From NCBI GenBank assembly GCA_017399535.1, contig JAFQBX010000025.1, positions 1 through 37,549 on the forward strand: a stretch of DNA of 37,549 nt. Reading direction: 5' to 3'. Shown here in pieces: positions 15,608 through 25,307 of this stretch. Every line of letters starts with the position of its first letter. Within the stretch, counting starts at the first letter, position 1. The position numbers were made by a program, and so were the translations under genes. The notes under the pieces were generated by a model. That model worked only from the letters and a program-made list of their open reading frames with translations, did not search any database and was not told the origin of the DNA. This DNA comes from Clostridia bacterium (GTDB lineage: Bacteria > Bacillota > Clostridia > Oscillospirales > Acutalibacteraceae).

Positions 15608-18058
15608 ATGAGAAGTGCTTTGGTTGCGCATGTTGCGATTGACCGAACAGCATATCATTTTGACAAGCCATACGACTATCTTGTGCCCTTTGACATGATT
15701 GACGGGGCAAAGGTCGGTTGCCGTGTGCTTGTGCCCTTCGGCACGGGAAACAGAAAGCGGCAGGGAATGATTTTATCGGTTGACGAAACCACTGATTTTG
15801 ATAAATTAAAGCCGATAAATTCCGTGCTTGATGACGAGCCGCTTTTGTCAAAGGAAATGATAAAGCTCGCTTCGTGGATAAAGGAGCGCACATTTTCCAC
15901 CTATTTTGACGTTTTCCATTTGATGATTCCCGCAGGAATAAATATGCAAATGGTAAGCGCATATCACCTTTGTGAATTTGACGACGAGGTTGAGGAATCG
16001 CTCTCCGATAACGAAAAAATGGTTGTAAAGTACCTTCGTCAGTCGGGAGCCCGTGTTGAAAAAAAGCGTTTGCTTGATATACTCGGGCTAGGTGACGACA
16101 GCAACCTTTTGGATAAAATGGTCGAAAAGGGAATCATCAGCCGATTTGATGATGCTGTGCGACGCATGGGCGACGCAACGGTGAAAATGGTTCGCCTTGT
16201 TGATGGCTTCGACGAAAGCTTAAAGCTGACAAAAAAGCAAAGTGACGTTGTCGAACTGCTTAAAATCTGTGGTGCCGCATCGGTGAAGGAAATTTGCTAT
16301 TTTACAGGCGTCACGAATGCGGTGATAACCTCACTTTCTAAAAAGGAAATTATTGAATATTTTGAAGAAGAGGTTTATCGCAACTTTCTTGACACGAATA
16401 GAAACGAGGATTTGAGTGAAATAGTCCTCACCGACGAGCAGACAAGCGCGTTTGACCGCCTGACCGAAATTTATCATTCGGGAAAGGGTGGAGCAGCGCT
16501 TCTATACGGTGTCACCGGAAGCGGAAAGACAAAGGTGTTTTTACGTCTTGTTGATGAGGTAATTGCAAGTGGGAAGCAGGTTATCGTCATGGTACCCGAA
16601 ATTTCGCTTACCCCTCAAACATTGTCTTTATTCCACAATCGCTATGGCGGAAACGTTGCCGTTTTTCATTCGGCGATGTCAATGGGACAGCGAATGGACG
16701 AGTGGAAGAGGGTAAAGCGAGGGGAAGCTACCGTCGCAATCGGTACAAGGTCGGCTGTATTTGCGCCGTTTGATAATTTAGGACTCATAATCATCGACGA
16801 GGAGCAGGAGCATACCTACAAGTCGGAATCGTCACCGCGCTTTCATGCGAGGGATGTTGCACGTTTTCGTTGCGCCGAGAATAAGGCGTTGCTTTTGCTC
16901 GCATCGGCGACTCCGTCACTCGAAACATATACCGCTGCAATCAATGGCAGATATGAATTATGTAAACTGACAAAGCGATACGGCAACGCAACCTTACCCG
17001 AAGTAAAAACCGTCGATATGAACGAGGAAATTCAGTCGGGAAACAAGTCGATGCTTAGCCGTGCGCTTATTGAGCAGTTGCAGGAAAATATGGATGCAGG
17101 TAAGCAGTCGATACTGTTGCTTAACCGCCGAGGACATAATACATTTGTTTCCTGCGGAGGGTGCGGTGAGGTTGTTTCCTGTCCGAATTGCAGTATTTCG
17201 CTTACCTACCACTCGGCTAATAATCGGCTCATGTGCCATTACTGCGGCTATTCAAAGCCATTTGCGGAAAAATGCGAAAATTGCGGAAACGAACATGTCA
17301 GATATTCGGGAGCAGGGACACAACGAATTGAGCAGGATTTGCTTATGTATCTGCCCGAAGCTCGAATTTTGCGCGTTGACGCCGACAGTACAATGCAGAG
17401 GTCATCGTTTGAGCGAATGCTGACCGATTTCGGTAACGGAAAATACGATATTATGCTTGGAACCCAAATGGTTGCAAAAGGGCTTGATTTCAGTAATGTT
17501 ACCCTTGTGGGAGTGCTTGGAGCCGACGGACTTCTTTATTCCGACGACTATCGTTGCTACGAAAGAGCTTTTTCGCTTTTGACCCAGGTTGTTGGGCGCT
17601 CGGGACGCGGAAATGAAAAGGGAACGGCCCTCGTTCAGACGGTAACTCCCGAAAATTCGGTTATCAATCTAGCCGCGTTACAGGATTATGAAAAATTCTA
17701 TGAGCAGGAGATTCTGACCCGTAAAATTATGATTTATCCGCCTTACTGCGAGCTTTGTGTAGTCGGCTTTGTCGGCGAGGATAAGGATAAGGTAAAGGCG
17801 TCGGCATATTCATTTTTTGAAAAGATAAAAACACTTAACGAATACAAATACCCATCGGTAAAAATGATAATTCTCGGTCCGTCAGCGGCATCAATTCCGC
17901 GCGTAAACGGAAAATATCGTTACCGAATAATTATTAAAACAAAGAATACTGCTGATTTCAGAAGGGTAATTTCTACCGCACTGATTGAATTCGGTAGGGA
18001 CAGACGCAACGCAAAGGTAACAGTGTACGCGGATATGAACCCTGACAGTATTATGTAA
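15608..18058 (+). CDS. priA: Primosomal protein N' (PriA helicase)
   Basis: An 816-residue replication-restart helicase, full length. The N-terminal DNA-binding domain starts VAIDRTAYHFDKPYDYLVP. The helicase core has GVTGSGKTKV (Walker A), IIDEEQEHTYK (DEEQ box) and LASATPSLET. The zinc-binding insert has cysteine pairs CGGCGEVVSCPNC and CHYCGY...CENCGNEH. Motifs V/VI appear as LGTQMVAKGLDF and QVVGRSGRG. It reloads the replisome at stalled forks. The ATG is preceded by CGGAGGTGG. The gene lies between rpoZ and def, as in Bacillus apart from the missing coaBC. Confidence 0.97.
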   Translation: MRSALVAHVAIDRTAYHFDKPYDYLVPFDMIDGAKVGCRVLVPFGTGNRKRQGMILSVDETTDFDKLKPINSVLDDEPLLSKEMIKLASWIKERTFSTYFDVFHLMIPAGINMQMVSAYHLCEFDDEVEESLSDNEKMVVKYLRQSGARVEKKRLLDILGLGDDSNLLDKMVEKGIISRFDDAVRRMGDATVKMVRLVDGFDESLKLTKKQSDVVELLKICGAASVKEICYFTGVTNAVITSLSKKEIIEYFEEEVYRNFLDTNRNEDLSEIVLTDEQTSAFDRLTEIYHSGKGGAALLYGVTGSGKTKVFLRLVDEVIASGKQVIVMVPEISLTPQTLSLFHNRYGGNVAVFHSAMSMGQRMDEWKRVKRGEATVAIGTRSAVFAPFDNLGLIIIDEEQEHTYKSESSPRFHARDVARFRCAENKALLLLASATPSLETYTAAINGRYELCKLTKRYGNATLPEVKTVDMNEEIQSGNKSMLSRALIEQLQENMDAGKQSILLLNRRGHNTFVSCGGCGEVVSCPNCSISLTYHSANNRLMCHYCGYSKPFAEKCENCGNEHVRYSGAGTQRIEQDLLMYLPEARILRVDADSTMQRSSFERMLTDFGNGKYDIMLGTQMVAKGLDFSNVTLVGVLGADGLLYSDDYRCYERAFSLLTQVVGRSGRGNEKGTALVQTVTPENSVINLAALQDYEKFYEQEILTRKIMIYPPYCELCVVGFVGEDKDKVKASAYSFFEKIKTLNEYKYPSVKMIILGPSAASIPRVNGKYRYRIIIKTKNTADFRRVISTALIEFGRDRRNAKVTVYADMNPDSIM

Positions 18059-18079
18059 ACTAATTTGAGGTGAATTTTT

Positions 18080-18535
18080 GTGGCAATCAGAAATATAGTA
18101 AAAATGGGCGACCCGATGCTTAACAAGGTCAGCCGCCCGGTCGAAAAATTTGATGAAAAGCTCCATATTCTGCTTAATGATATGGCCGAAACGATGCGAC
18201 TTGCCGACGGATGCGGACTTGCCGCCGTTCAGGTTGGTGTTTTGCGTCGAATATGTATAGTTGACGCAGGAGACGGGCTTGTCGAACTTATCAATCCGAA
18301 GATTGTCGGTCAGTCGGGTAGGCAGGAGGAATGCGAAGGATGTCTTTCCTGCCCGAATAATTGGGGAATTACAAGCCGTCCGATGTCGGTAATTGTCGAG
18401 GCGTATGACCGCCACGGAAATAAATTCCGTGTAAAAGGTGAGGGTCTGAAAGCCCGAGCTTTTTGCCACGAAATCGATCACCTCGACGGTATACTTTTCA
18501 CAACCAAGGTAATACGTCCCTACGTGGAGGAATAA
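18080..18535 (+). CDS. def: Peptide deformylase
   Basis: A 151-residue metallohydrolase that removes the formyl group from nascent N-termini. The three motifs are GCGLAAVQVG, EGCLSCP with the metal-binding Cys, and HEIDHLDG with two metal-binding His and the catalytic Glu. The start codon is GTG, with GAGGTGAA upstream. A Cys follows Leu-Ser in motif 2 (CLSCP), where Val or Ile is more common; it is a minor variation. fmt starts one base after its stop. Confidence 0.96.
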   Translation: MAIRNIVKMGDPMLNKVSRPVEKFDEKLHILLNDMAETMRLADGCGLAAVQVGVLRRICIVDAGDGLVELINPKIVGQSGRQEECEGCLSCPNNWGITSRPMSVIVEAYDRHGNKFRVKGEGLKARAFCHEIDHLDGILFTTKVIRPYVEE

Positions 18536-18536
18536 A

Positions 18537-19466
18537 ATGAAAATTGTATTTATGGGAACGCCCGATTTTGCCGTTCCTTGTTTAAAGGCGCTTATTGATG
18601 CAGGACACGAAATTGTCGGTGTATTCACTCAGCCGGATAAACCCGTCGGCAGAAAGCAGATTTTGACACCGCCACCCGTTAAGCAAACGGCTATCGAAAA
18701 CGGACTTACCGTCTATCAGCCGAATTCGGTAAGGACAGACGAGGCATTTTCGCTTATGCGTGATTTGGCACCCGATTGCGTGGTTGTCGTCGCGTATGGA
18801 AAGATTATCCCTGCCGAAATGCTGAAAATTGCACCGCTCGGATTTGTAAACGTTCACGGTTCACTTTTGCCCAAATATCGTGGTGCCGCTCCTATTCAGT
18901 GGGCTGTAATCGACGGCGAAGAAGTAACGGGAATTACGACCATGCAAATGGACGAGGGTCTTGATACCGGCGATATGCTCGAACAGGTTTCGACCAAAAT
19001 CGGCGAAAACGAAACGGCAGGAGAACTTTTCGACCGTCTGTCCGTTATGGGTGCCGAGCTTATAGTTTCGACACTCAAAAAGCTCGAAGAGGGAAGTATT
19101 ACACCTGTCAAGCAGGACGATTCTCAGTCAAATTATGCAAAAATTATTTCAAAAGAAATGGCAAAAATCAATTTTAGTAAATCCGCTGACGAAATTTTTA
19201 ATTTAATCAGAGGGTTTATTCCGTGGCCGGTTGCTTATACTATTATTGATTCAAAGCGACTGAAAGTATTTGCCGCCGAAAAAATCGGCAAAACAGATGG
19301 AAAACCAGGTGAAGTCGTGTCGGTTGACGGTGGACTTTCGGTTTGCTTCGGTGACGGAAACGGACTTAAATTCACCGATATTCAGCTCGAAGGCGCAAAG
19401 AGAATGAGCGCATCCGAATTATTAAAGGGACGAGCTATCGAAATCGGTACAATTATTGGAGAATAA
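18537..19466 (+). CDS. fmt: Methionyl-tRNA formyltransferase
   Basis: A 309-residue enzyme that formylates initiator Met-tRNA. It begins MKIVFMGTPDFAVPCL, and the active site region NVHGSLLPKYRGAAPIQWAVIDGE holds the catalytic Asn and His, with the conserved Asp in MDEGLDTGDML. The C-terminal domain (FIPWPVAYTII... ) is the tRNA-binding OB-like domain. It is coupled with def, making the two opposite reactions of the N-formylmethionine cycle. Next is a metallopeptidase gene 3 bases downstream. Confidence 0.97.
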   Translation: MKIVFMGTPDFAVPCLKALIDAGHEIVGVFTQPDKPVGRKQILTPPPVKQTAIENGLTVYQPNSVRTDEAFSLMRDLAPDCVVVVAYGKIIPAEMLKIAPLGFVNVHGSLLPKYRGAAPIQWAVIDGEEVTGITTMQMDEGLDTGDMLEQVSTKIGENETAGELFDRLSVMGAELIVSTLKKLEEGSITPVKQDDSQSNYAKIISKEMAKINFSKSADEIFNLIRGFIPWPVAYTIIDSKRLKVFAAEKIGKTDGKPGEVVSVDGGLSVCFGDGNGLKFTDIQLEGAKRMSASELLKGRAIEIGTIIGE

Positions 19467-19468
19467 TT

Positions 19469-20155
19469 ATGTTTTATTACTCTTATTCATATTTGCTTTA
19501 TATGCTACCCGGACTTGTGCTCATGCTTTATGCACAGTTCAAGGTTAAACATTCATTTTCAAAGTACAGCAAGGTTATAAACAGTCGTGGACTTACAGGT
19601 GCCGATGCGGCGAAAGAGGTGCTTCGTCAAAATGGAGTTGACGGAGTACGAATTGAGCATGTTTCGGGTAATCTCAGCGACCATTACGACCCGAGAACAA
19701 ACGTTATCAGATTGTCCGACGACGTATATAATTCGACCTCGGTTGCGGCCGTCGGAGTAGCCGCTCACGAGGCAGGACACGCAGTTCAGTATGCAAAGGG
19801 TTATGGTCCGATAAAGCTCCGTGCAAAAATTATACCCGCTTGCAATATCGGCTCTCAGCTCGGTATTCCGCTTGCCTTAATCGGTGCAGTTATCGGTTTT
19901 ATGGGACTTGTATATGTCGGCTTGGCTCTTTTTGGCTTGGCAGTGCTTTTTCAGGTGGTTACTCTGCCCGTCGAGTTTAACGCATCCAGACGTGCTATAA
20001 GCGCCATAAATTCGACTGCCTTGTTAACAATGGAAGAAGCATCGGGCGCTAAGGCGGTTTTATCCGCCGCCGCTATGACTTATGTTGCCGCGATGATTCA
20101 GTCACTGCTGATGCTGCTTTACTATGTATCACGATTTGCCGGTCGTCGTGATTGA
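19469..20155 (+). CDS. YugP-type membrane zinc metallopeptidase
   Basis: A 228-residue integral membrane protein of the YugP/neutral zinc metallopeptidase family. A first hydrophobic segment spans about residues 6-22; HEAGH at 100-104 is the zinc-binding motif; two or three further membrane segments lie at about 125-165 and 195-222. The Asp-rich stretch SDHYDPRTNVIRLSDDVYNSTSVAA before HEAGH is characteristic. The substrate is unknown. It is inserted between fmt and rsmB, which are adjacent in B. subtilis, and is only 3 bases after fmt and 15 before rsmB, so it is an integral part of this operon. Confidence 0.88.
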   Translation: MFYYSYSYLLYMLPGLVLMLYAQFKVKHSFSKYSKVINSRGLTGADAAKEVLRQNGVDGVRIEHVSGNLSDHYDPRTNVIRLSDDVYNSTSVAAVGVAAHEAGHAVQYAKGYGPIKLRAKIIPACNIGSQLGIPLALIGAVIGFMGLVYVGLALFGLAVLFQVVTLPVEFNASRRAISAINSTALLTMEEASGAKAVLSAAAMTYVAAMIQSLLMLLYYVSRFAGRRD

Positions 20156-20170
20156 AAGGAATAAGTGATT

Positions 20171-21451
20171 ATGCCTAATCCGCGTAAATCGGTCGTAAAA
20201 GCACTCATAAAGGTTGAGGCAGACGGCGGATTTTCAAATCTTGTTATTGATAATGTGATAAAACAGGACGGACTCGTCGGGGCTGATTCGGCTCTCGCTA
20301 CCGCCCTGTTTTACGGCGTTTTGGATAGAAAGATTACTATTGATTACATACTGTCAAAATACTCAAAACAGCCGATAAAAAAGCTACCGTACTATGTTGC
20401 GGCGGCTTTGAGAATCGGCGTTTTTCAGCTTTTATATATGGACAAAATTCCGCCCTTTGCTGCGATTAACGAATCGGTGAATTTGGTCAAGCGGTCAAAA
20501 AATTCTAATTCATCGGGCTATGTAAACGCTGTGTTGAGAAAGGTTGACCGAGAGGGAAATGATAGTTTACCAGAGGATGATTCGGTCAAATCAATTAGTA
20601 TTCAATATTCATTTCCCGAGTGGATTGTTGCCCGATTTATGAATCAATTTGGCGCGGCAAAAACGAAAGAAATTTTTACTCAAATGCTTAAAAAATCGGA
20701 CGTGTATTTGCGTGTGAATAACACCAAAATCTGCACGGACGACCTTATTGCGCAACTGCACGGCGAAGGTGTCGAAACCGAAAAAATCGAGATTGAAAAT
20801 GGACTCAAAGTAATTTCGCAATTGGGCGCTATTGACGGGCTTTTGTCATACAAGAATGGATATTTTCACGTTCAGGATTTATCGAGCCAGCTCTGTGCCG
20901 CTTCGCTTGATTTGAGCGAAAATATGCGAGTTCTTGATATTTGCGCAGCCCCGGGTGGCAAGAGCTTTACTATCGCGGAATTGATGAACGGCACGGGTGA
21001 GGTTGTTTCCTGCGACCTGTATGAGCATAGGGCGAAACTGATTTCAAGCGGTGCAAAGCGGCTTTCGCTTGGAAATATAAAAACCTTTGTAGCCGACGCC
21101 ACGATTTATAATAGTGAGTTAGGTGAATTTGACCGCGTTTTATGCGATGCTCCTTGTTCGGGGCTCGGAATAATGGGACGTAAACCCGACATAAAATATA
21201 AAAACGAGGACGAAATTAAAGATTTACCCGAAATTCAGTATAATATTCTCGAAAATGCGGCAAAATATGTAAAGCCGAATGGCAAAATAGTCTATTCAAC
21301 CTGCACTATTTTGACGGAAGAAAATGAGGAGGTCTTTGACCGTTTTATTTCATCAAATCCGCATTTTAAAGCTATCAGCATACAAACAATTCTGCCGAGT
21401 GAAAAGGGTGGCGATGGCTTCTTTATCGCCGTTGCCGAAAGGATAGACTAA
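20171..21451 (+). CDS. rsmB: 16S rRNA (cytosine-967-C5)-methyltransferase RsmB
   Basis: A 426-residue protein with an N-terminal NusB-like RNA-binding domain (about 1-140) and a C-terminal AdoMet methyltransferase domain. Motif I is LDICAAPGGKSF, motif IV DAPCSGLGIMGRKPD with the conserved Cys, and motif VI VYSTCTILTEENEE with the catalytic Cys. It methylates C967 of 16S rRNA in E. coli. An alternative GTG start lies two codons earlier at 20165. It abuts rlmN directly, with no gap between stop and start, so the two rRNA methylases are coupled. Confidence 0.95.
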   Translation: MPNPRKSVVKALIKVEADGGFSNLVIDNVIKQDGLVGADSALATALFYGVLDRKITIDYILSKYSKQPIKKLPYYVAAALRIGVFQLLYMDKIPPFAAINESVNLVKRSKNSNSSGYVNAVLRKVDREGNDSLPEDDSVKSISIQYSFPEWIVARFMNQFGAAKTKEIFTQMLKKSDVYLRVNNTKICTDDLIAQLHGEGVETEKIEIENGLKVISQLGAIDGLLSYKNGYFHVQDLSSQLCAASLDLSENMRVLDICAAPGGKSFTIAELMNGTGEVVSCDLYEHRAKLISSGAKRLSLGNIKTFVADATIYNSELGEFDRVLCDAPCSGLGIMGRKPDIKYKNEDEIKDLPEIQYNILENAAKYVKPNGKIVYSTCTILTEENEEVFDRFISSNPHFKAISIQTILPSEKGGDGFFIAVAERID

Positions 21452-22492
21452 ATGGTTAAAAAGGATATAAAATCAATGACCTTGACCGAAATCGAGGCAG
21501 AGATGAAGGCGCTCGGTCAGCCGAAATTCAGAGCGGCTCAAATATTCGATTGGCTTCAAAAGCGGTGCGTAACCACCTTTGACGAAATGACAAATTTGTC
21601 AAAGGAGTTGCGTTCGTTACTCGATGACGGTTACTATATCGCAAATTGCGAAATCGAGGACAGATTCGATTCAAAACTAGATGAAACGGTAAAGTATCTG
21701 TTTCGGCTCAATGACGGCGAATGTATCGAAAGCGTGTTGATGAAATATGAGCATGGTTGGTCCATTTGCATTTCGTCTCAGGTTGGCTGTCGAATGGGTT
21801 GCAAATTCTGCGCATCAACCATTGGCGGGCTTGTCCGTTCGCTTACCGCATCCGAAATGCTGTCGCAAATTATGACGGCGCAAAAGGACAGGGGTATCCG
21901 AATTTCGAATATTGTTATGATGGGAATAGGTGAGCCCTTTGATAATTTCGATAACGTGGTTCGTTTTTTAGCCCTTGTTGGCGACGAAAAGGGTCTCAAT
22001 ATCGGAATGCGTCACATTTCGCTTTCTACTTGCGGAAGGGTTGACGGCATACGACGCTTTATGGAACTTGATAGTCAAATTACGCTTTCGGTTTCGCTTC
22101 ATGCACCCAATGACAGAATTAGAAATACAATGATGCCGATTAACAAAAAGTGGAATGTTGCCGAGCTAATTTCCGCTTGTCGCGATTATTTTAACCGCAC
22201 AGGAAGGAGAATTTCGTTTGAATACGCCTTGATAAAGGGCGTAAACGATAGCCGCGAATGTGCCGACGAGCTGATAAGATTGTTGAAGGGGCTCGTTTGT
22301 CATATAAATCTCATACCTGTTAACAAGGTCAAGGAGAATAATTATGAAAAGAGTGACCGTGTGCGCGAATTCTGTAATTATCTCAATCAAAACGGAATGA
22401 ATGCAACCGTCAGAAGAACGCTCGGCTCCGATATTTCGGCATCTTGCGGTCAGCTTCGACAAAAACATACCCAAAATGGAACAAAACTGTAA
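21452..22492 (+). CDS. rlmN: Dual-specificity RNA methyltransferase RlmN
   Basis: A 346-residue radical SAM enzyme that forms m2A2503 in 23S rRNA and m2A37 in tRNA. The Fe-S cluster motif is CRMGCKFC (CxxxCxxC, about residues 113-120). The C-terminal SASCGQL holds the conserved Cys that becomes methylated during the reaction. GIGEPFDNFDNV and SLHAPNDRIRNTMMP are further family markers; the Q-x-V-G before the cluster motif is typical of RlmN, not of Cfr. It directly follows rsmB and precedes prpC by 68 bases. Confidence 0.96.
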   Translation: MVKKDIKSMTLTEIEAEMKALGQPKFRAAQIFDWLQKRCVTTFDEMTNLSKELRSLLDDGYYIANCEIEDRFDSKLDETVKYLFRLNDGECIESVLMKYEHGWSICISSQVGCRMGCKFCASTIGGLVRSLTASEMLSQIMTAQKDRGIRISNIVMMGIGEPFDNFDNVVRFLALVGDEKGLNIGMRHISLSTCGRVDGIRRFMELDSQITLSVSLHAPNDRIRNTMMPINKKWNVAELISACRDYFNRTGRRISFEYALIKGVNDSRECADELIRLLKGLVCHINLIPVNKVKENNYEKSDRVREFCNYLNQNGMNATVRRTLGSDISASCGQLRQKHTQNGTKL

Positions 22493-22560
22493 CTTTAAAT
22501 GGCAATAATTATATGATAAAATTGTAAAATAAACGTAAACTAAAAGGGAGTGAGATAGGC

Positions 22561-23295
22561 ATGATTATTTACGGCGCAAGTGATATTGGACGCGTAAGAA
22601 GTTCTAATCAGGACTCGTTCATCACGGGTAAAATGTCCGATTCTGTTGGCTTTGCTGTTGTATGCGACGGAATGGGCGGCGCAAACGGCGGTAATATTGC
22701 GAGCGAAATTGCAACAAACGTTATAAGTGAACATATAAAATCGGCCTATCGCGATAATATGGGCTCCAATTCGATTCGTTATTTACTCATGTCGGCTGTT
22801 ATCGCTGCAAATGCCGAAATTTATGACAGAGCACAAGAGGACGAAACCCTTTTAGGAATGGGCACCACTGTTGTCGCTGTCGTTGTTGTCGATAATTCGG
22901 CTCATATCGTTCACGTAGGCGATTCGAGAGCGTATATCGTCAGCCCAAATAATATTGAACAAATTACACACGACCATTCGGTAGTTCAGTCGATGCTTGA
23001 TAATGGCGAAATCACCGAGCAGGAAGCAAGACAACACCCCAACAGAAATGTTATAACAAGAGCTCTCGGCGTACGAGATAAGGTTGATGTCGATTATGAC
23101 GAGATTTCACTTTCAGATGATGACATATTACTGATTTGTACCGACGGACTGACAAACTTCGTCGAGGATAAAAAGATAGCGAAAATAATTAAAAAGAATA
23201 AAATCAGTGAATATCCCAATGTACTTATTGATACCGCGAATAATAACGGTGGCGGAGATAACATTACCGTTGTTACATTGTCGGTTAAGGAATAA
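22561..23295 (+). CDS. prpC: PP2C-family serine/threonine phosphatase (Stp/PrpC)
   Basis: A 244-residue metal-dependent phosphatase. Motifs in order: DIGRVRSSNQDSF, VVCDGMGGANGG (metal Asp), GMGTTVVAV, HVGDSRAYIV, LICTDGLTNFV and GGGDNITVV, covering the complete PP2C core. It reverses phosphorylation by the kinase encoded immediately downstream; the pair governs growth, cell-wall metabolism and germination signals in other Bacillota. GGGAGTGA precedes the ATG. prkC starts 11 bases after its stop. Confidence 0.95.
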   Translation: MIIYGASDIGRVRSSNQDSFITGKMSDSVGFAVVCDGMGGANGGNIASEIATNVISEHIKSAYRDNMGSNSIRYLLMSAVIAANAEIYDRAQEDETLLGMGTTVVAVVVVDNSAHIVHVGDSRAYIVSPNNIEQITHDHSVVQSMLDNGEITEQEARQHPNRNVITRALGVRDKVDVDYDEISLSDDDILLICTDGLTNFVEDKKIAKIIKKNKISEYPNVLIDTANNNGGGDNITVVTLSVKE

Positions 23296-23306
23296 GGAGG
23301 GTTATC

Positions 23307-25307
23307 ATGGATAGATTTTTAGGAAAGCGACTCGACGGCAGATACGAGATACACGAAATTATCGGTGTCGGCGGAATGGCCGTTGTCTATAAAGCGTACG
23401 ATATTCAAGAAAATAAAATCGTTGCAGTTAAAATCTTGAAAGAGGAATTTGGCTCAAACAGCGAGTTTTTACGCCGTTTTCAGAATGAGTCAAAGGTTAT
23501 TTCCGTACTCTCTCATCCCAATATTGTAAAGGTGTTTGACGTCAGCTTCGGTGACAACTTCCAGTATATCGTAATGGAATACATCGACGGCATCACCTTA
23601 AAGGAATATATAGAAAGAAAGCAAAGTGTGCCGTGGAAGGATGCGCTTTACTTTGCAGTTCAGATTTTACGTGCGTTGCAGCATTCTCACGATAAGGGTA
23701 TTGTTCACCGTGATATAAAGCCGCAGAACATTATGCTTTTGCGTGACGGAACTATAAAAGTAACCGACTTTGGTATTGCACGTTTTTCACGTAGCGAAGA
23801 AATGACCATTACCGACAAGGCAATCGGTTCGGTTCATTATATCAGCCCCGAACAAGCAAAGGGCGGTCCCATTGACGAAAAGGCCGACCTTTATTCAGTA
23901 GGCGTACTTTTGTACGAGATGCTTACGGGTAATTTGCCTTTTGATGGTGATAGTGCCGTTATGGTTGCGATAATGCAGCTTCAGGACGAGCCCACCCATC
24001 CGCGCGAGATAGATAGCTCAATTCCTCTCGGAATTGAGCAGATAACCATGCGTGCAATGAGAAAGAATCCCGAGCATCGCTATCATTCTGATGCCGAAAT
24101 GCTCCGCGATTTAGAGGAATTCAAGCGTAATCCCGAGGTCGATTTCGGGTATGAGGAAGCGTGTGTCGACGCTAATGATTACGAGCCGATTGGCGATGCT
24201 GACCTTTATAGTGACAGTAGCATTATGCCGCCTGAAACGGATAACGATTATTATGACGACGAATATTACGAAGAAGGCGAAGAAAAGAAAAAAAGTCCTA
24301 TTTTACCGATACTCGCTGGGGTTGCAGCGGCAATAGTTATTGTCTTTTCTTGCTTTGCCGCTTGGCTTGTGTTTAACAAGGATGAAATTGCCGAATTTGA
24401 TTGTCCGAATTTAGTTGGACTAAATATTGATACGGCAAAGCTTAACTATCCCGATATAATTATTATCGAAAGGGATAGAGGATACTCGGACGAATATGAT
24501 TATAATGTCATTATCGACCAGGATATAAAGTCGGGTAAAGCGATTAAAGAGGGAACGACAGTTCAGGTTACAATCAGTAATGGCAAGAATAAGGTTGACG
24601 TTCCTGATGTGTACGATTTATATTACGAGGAAGCAAGGAAAAAGATTGAAACAAGCGGTCTTGTTCCCGTAATAAAAGAAAAAAATGATGAAACGATTGC
24701 CCAAAATCATGTAATTTCTACCTCACCGCAAAAGGGAACACCCGTTGACAAGGGGTCGGAGGTTATACTGTACGTTAGTTTGGGCAAAGAGGTTAAGTAC
24801 AAGGTTGTAAAGGACGTTACAGGCCTTTCTGTCGAGGATGCAAAGACGATACTTGAAGGATTTGTAGTAGTAGTTAAGGAAAAGGATTCCGAGCTGTATG
24901 AGGGTAAGGTCATTTCGCAATCTGTACCCGAGGGTACAAGCTATGGTGTCGGTCAGGAAATAATCATTTATGTCAGCACCGGAAAGGCACCGGTCGAGTA
25001 CGATTTCGAGGTTTCGGTAACGAAACCTACCGATTTCGGTACCGATACATATTCATTCCTCGTTTTATGCGGCGGTGATCTCGAAGCACTTGAAAAGAAC
25101 CCCTCAACCGTAAAGGATAAAACCGAAAGTGTTAAAAAGGATATTTCCGATTACACCTTTAAATTCTCTACCGAAAAATCGGAAGAAGAGGTTTATGTTT
25201 ACGTTGTAGTGGGAAGCAAAAAAGCACTTTACCAAACCTTTATAATTACTGAAGGAAAGGTGTCTGAGCCCAGAGATTATGATAATTGGGCTGACGGTTT
25301 AGTATGA
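23307..25307 (+). CDS. prkC: PASTA-domain serine/threonine protein kinase (PrkC/PknB type)
   Basis: A 666-residue membrane kinase. The kinase domain covers about 10-275 with GVGGMAVVYKAYD (G-loop), VAVKIL (Lys), HRDIKPQN (catalytic loop) and DFGIARF. A juxtamembrane acidic linker (DDEYYEEGEEKKKS) precedes one transmembrane helix at about 331-355. Three extracellular PASTA repeats follow (about 360-565), which bind peptidoglycan fragments, then a C-terminal domain of about 100 residues without a known match. It senses cell-wall status and phosphorylates translation and cell-division targets in relatives. It overlaps rsgA by 4 bases; EF-Tu or RsgA phosphorylation in other species makes that link meaningful. 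Confidence 0.96.
   Translation: MDRFLGKRLDGRYEIHEIIGVGGMAVVYKAYDIQENKIVAVKILKEEFGSNSEFLRRFQNESKVISVLSHPNIVKVFDVSFGDNFQYIVMEYIDGITLKEYIERKQSVPWKDALYFAVQILRALQHSHDKGIVHRDIKPQNIMLLRDGTIKVTDFGIARFSRSEEMTITDKAIGSVHYISPEQAKGGPIDEKADLYSVGVLLYEMLTGNLPFDGDSAVMVAIMQLQDEPTHPREIDSSIPLGIEQITMRAMRKNPEHRYHSDAEMLRDLEEFKRNPEVDFGYEEACVDANDYEPIGDADLYSDSSIMPPETDNDYYDDEYYEEGEEKKKSPILPILAGVAAAIVIVFSCFAAWLVFNKDEIAEFDCPNLVGLNIDTAKLNYPDIIIIERDRGYSDEYDYNVIIDQDIKSGKAIKEGTTVQVTISNGKNKVDVPDVYDLYYEEARKKIETSGLVPVIKEKNDETIAQNHVISTSPQKGTPVDKGSEVILYVSLGKEVKYKVVKDVTGLSVEDAKTILEGFVVVVKEKDSELYEGKVISQSVPEGTSYGVGQEIIIYVSTGKAPVEYDFEVSVTKPTDFGTDTYSFLVLCGGDLEALEKNPSTVKDKTESVKKDISDYTFKFSTEKSEEEVYVYVVVGSKKALYQTFIITEGKVSEPRDYDNWADGLV

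Noticed and set aside
17891-18628. A 245-codon open frame on the minus strand opposite the end of priA, def and the start of fmt
   Set aside because: The plus strand here encodes three highly conserved enzymes with complete motifs, and the minus-strand translation has no family resemblance, no SD site and a composition expected of an antisense shadow.
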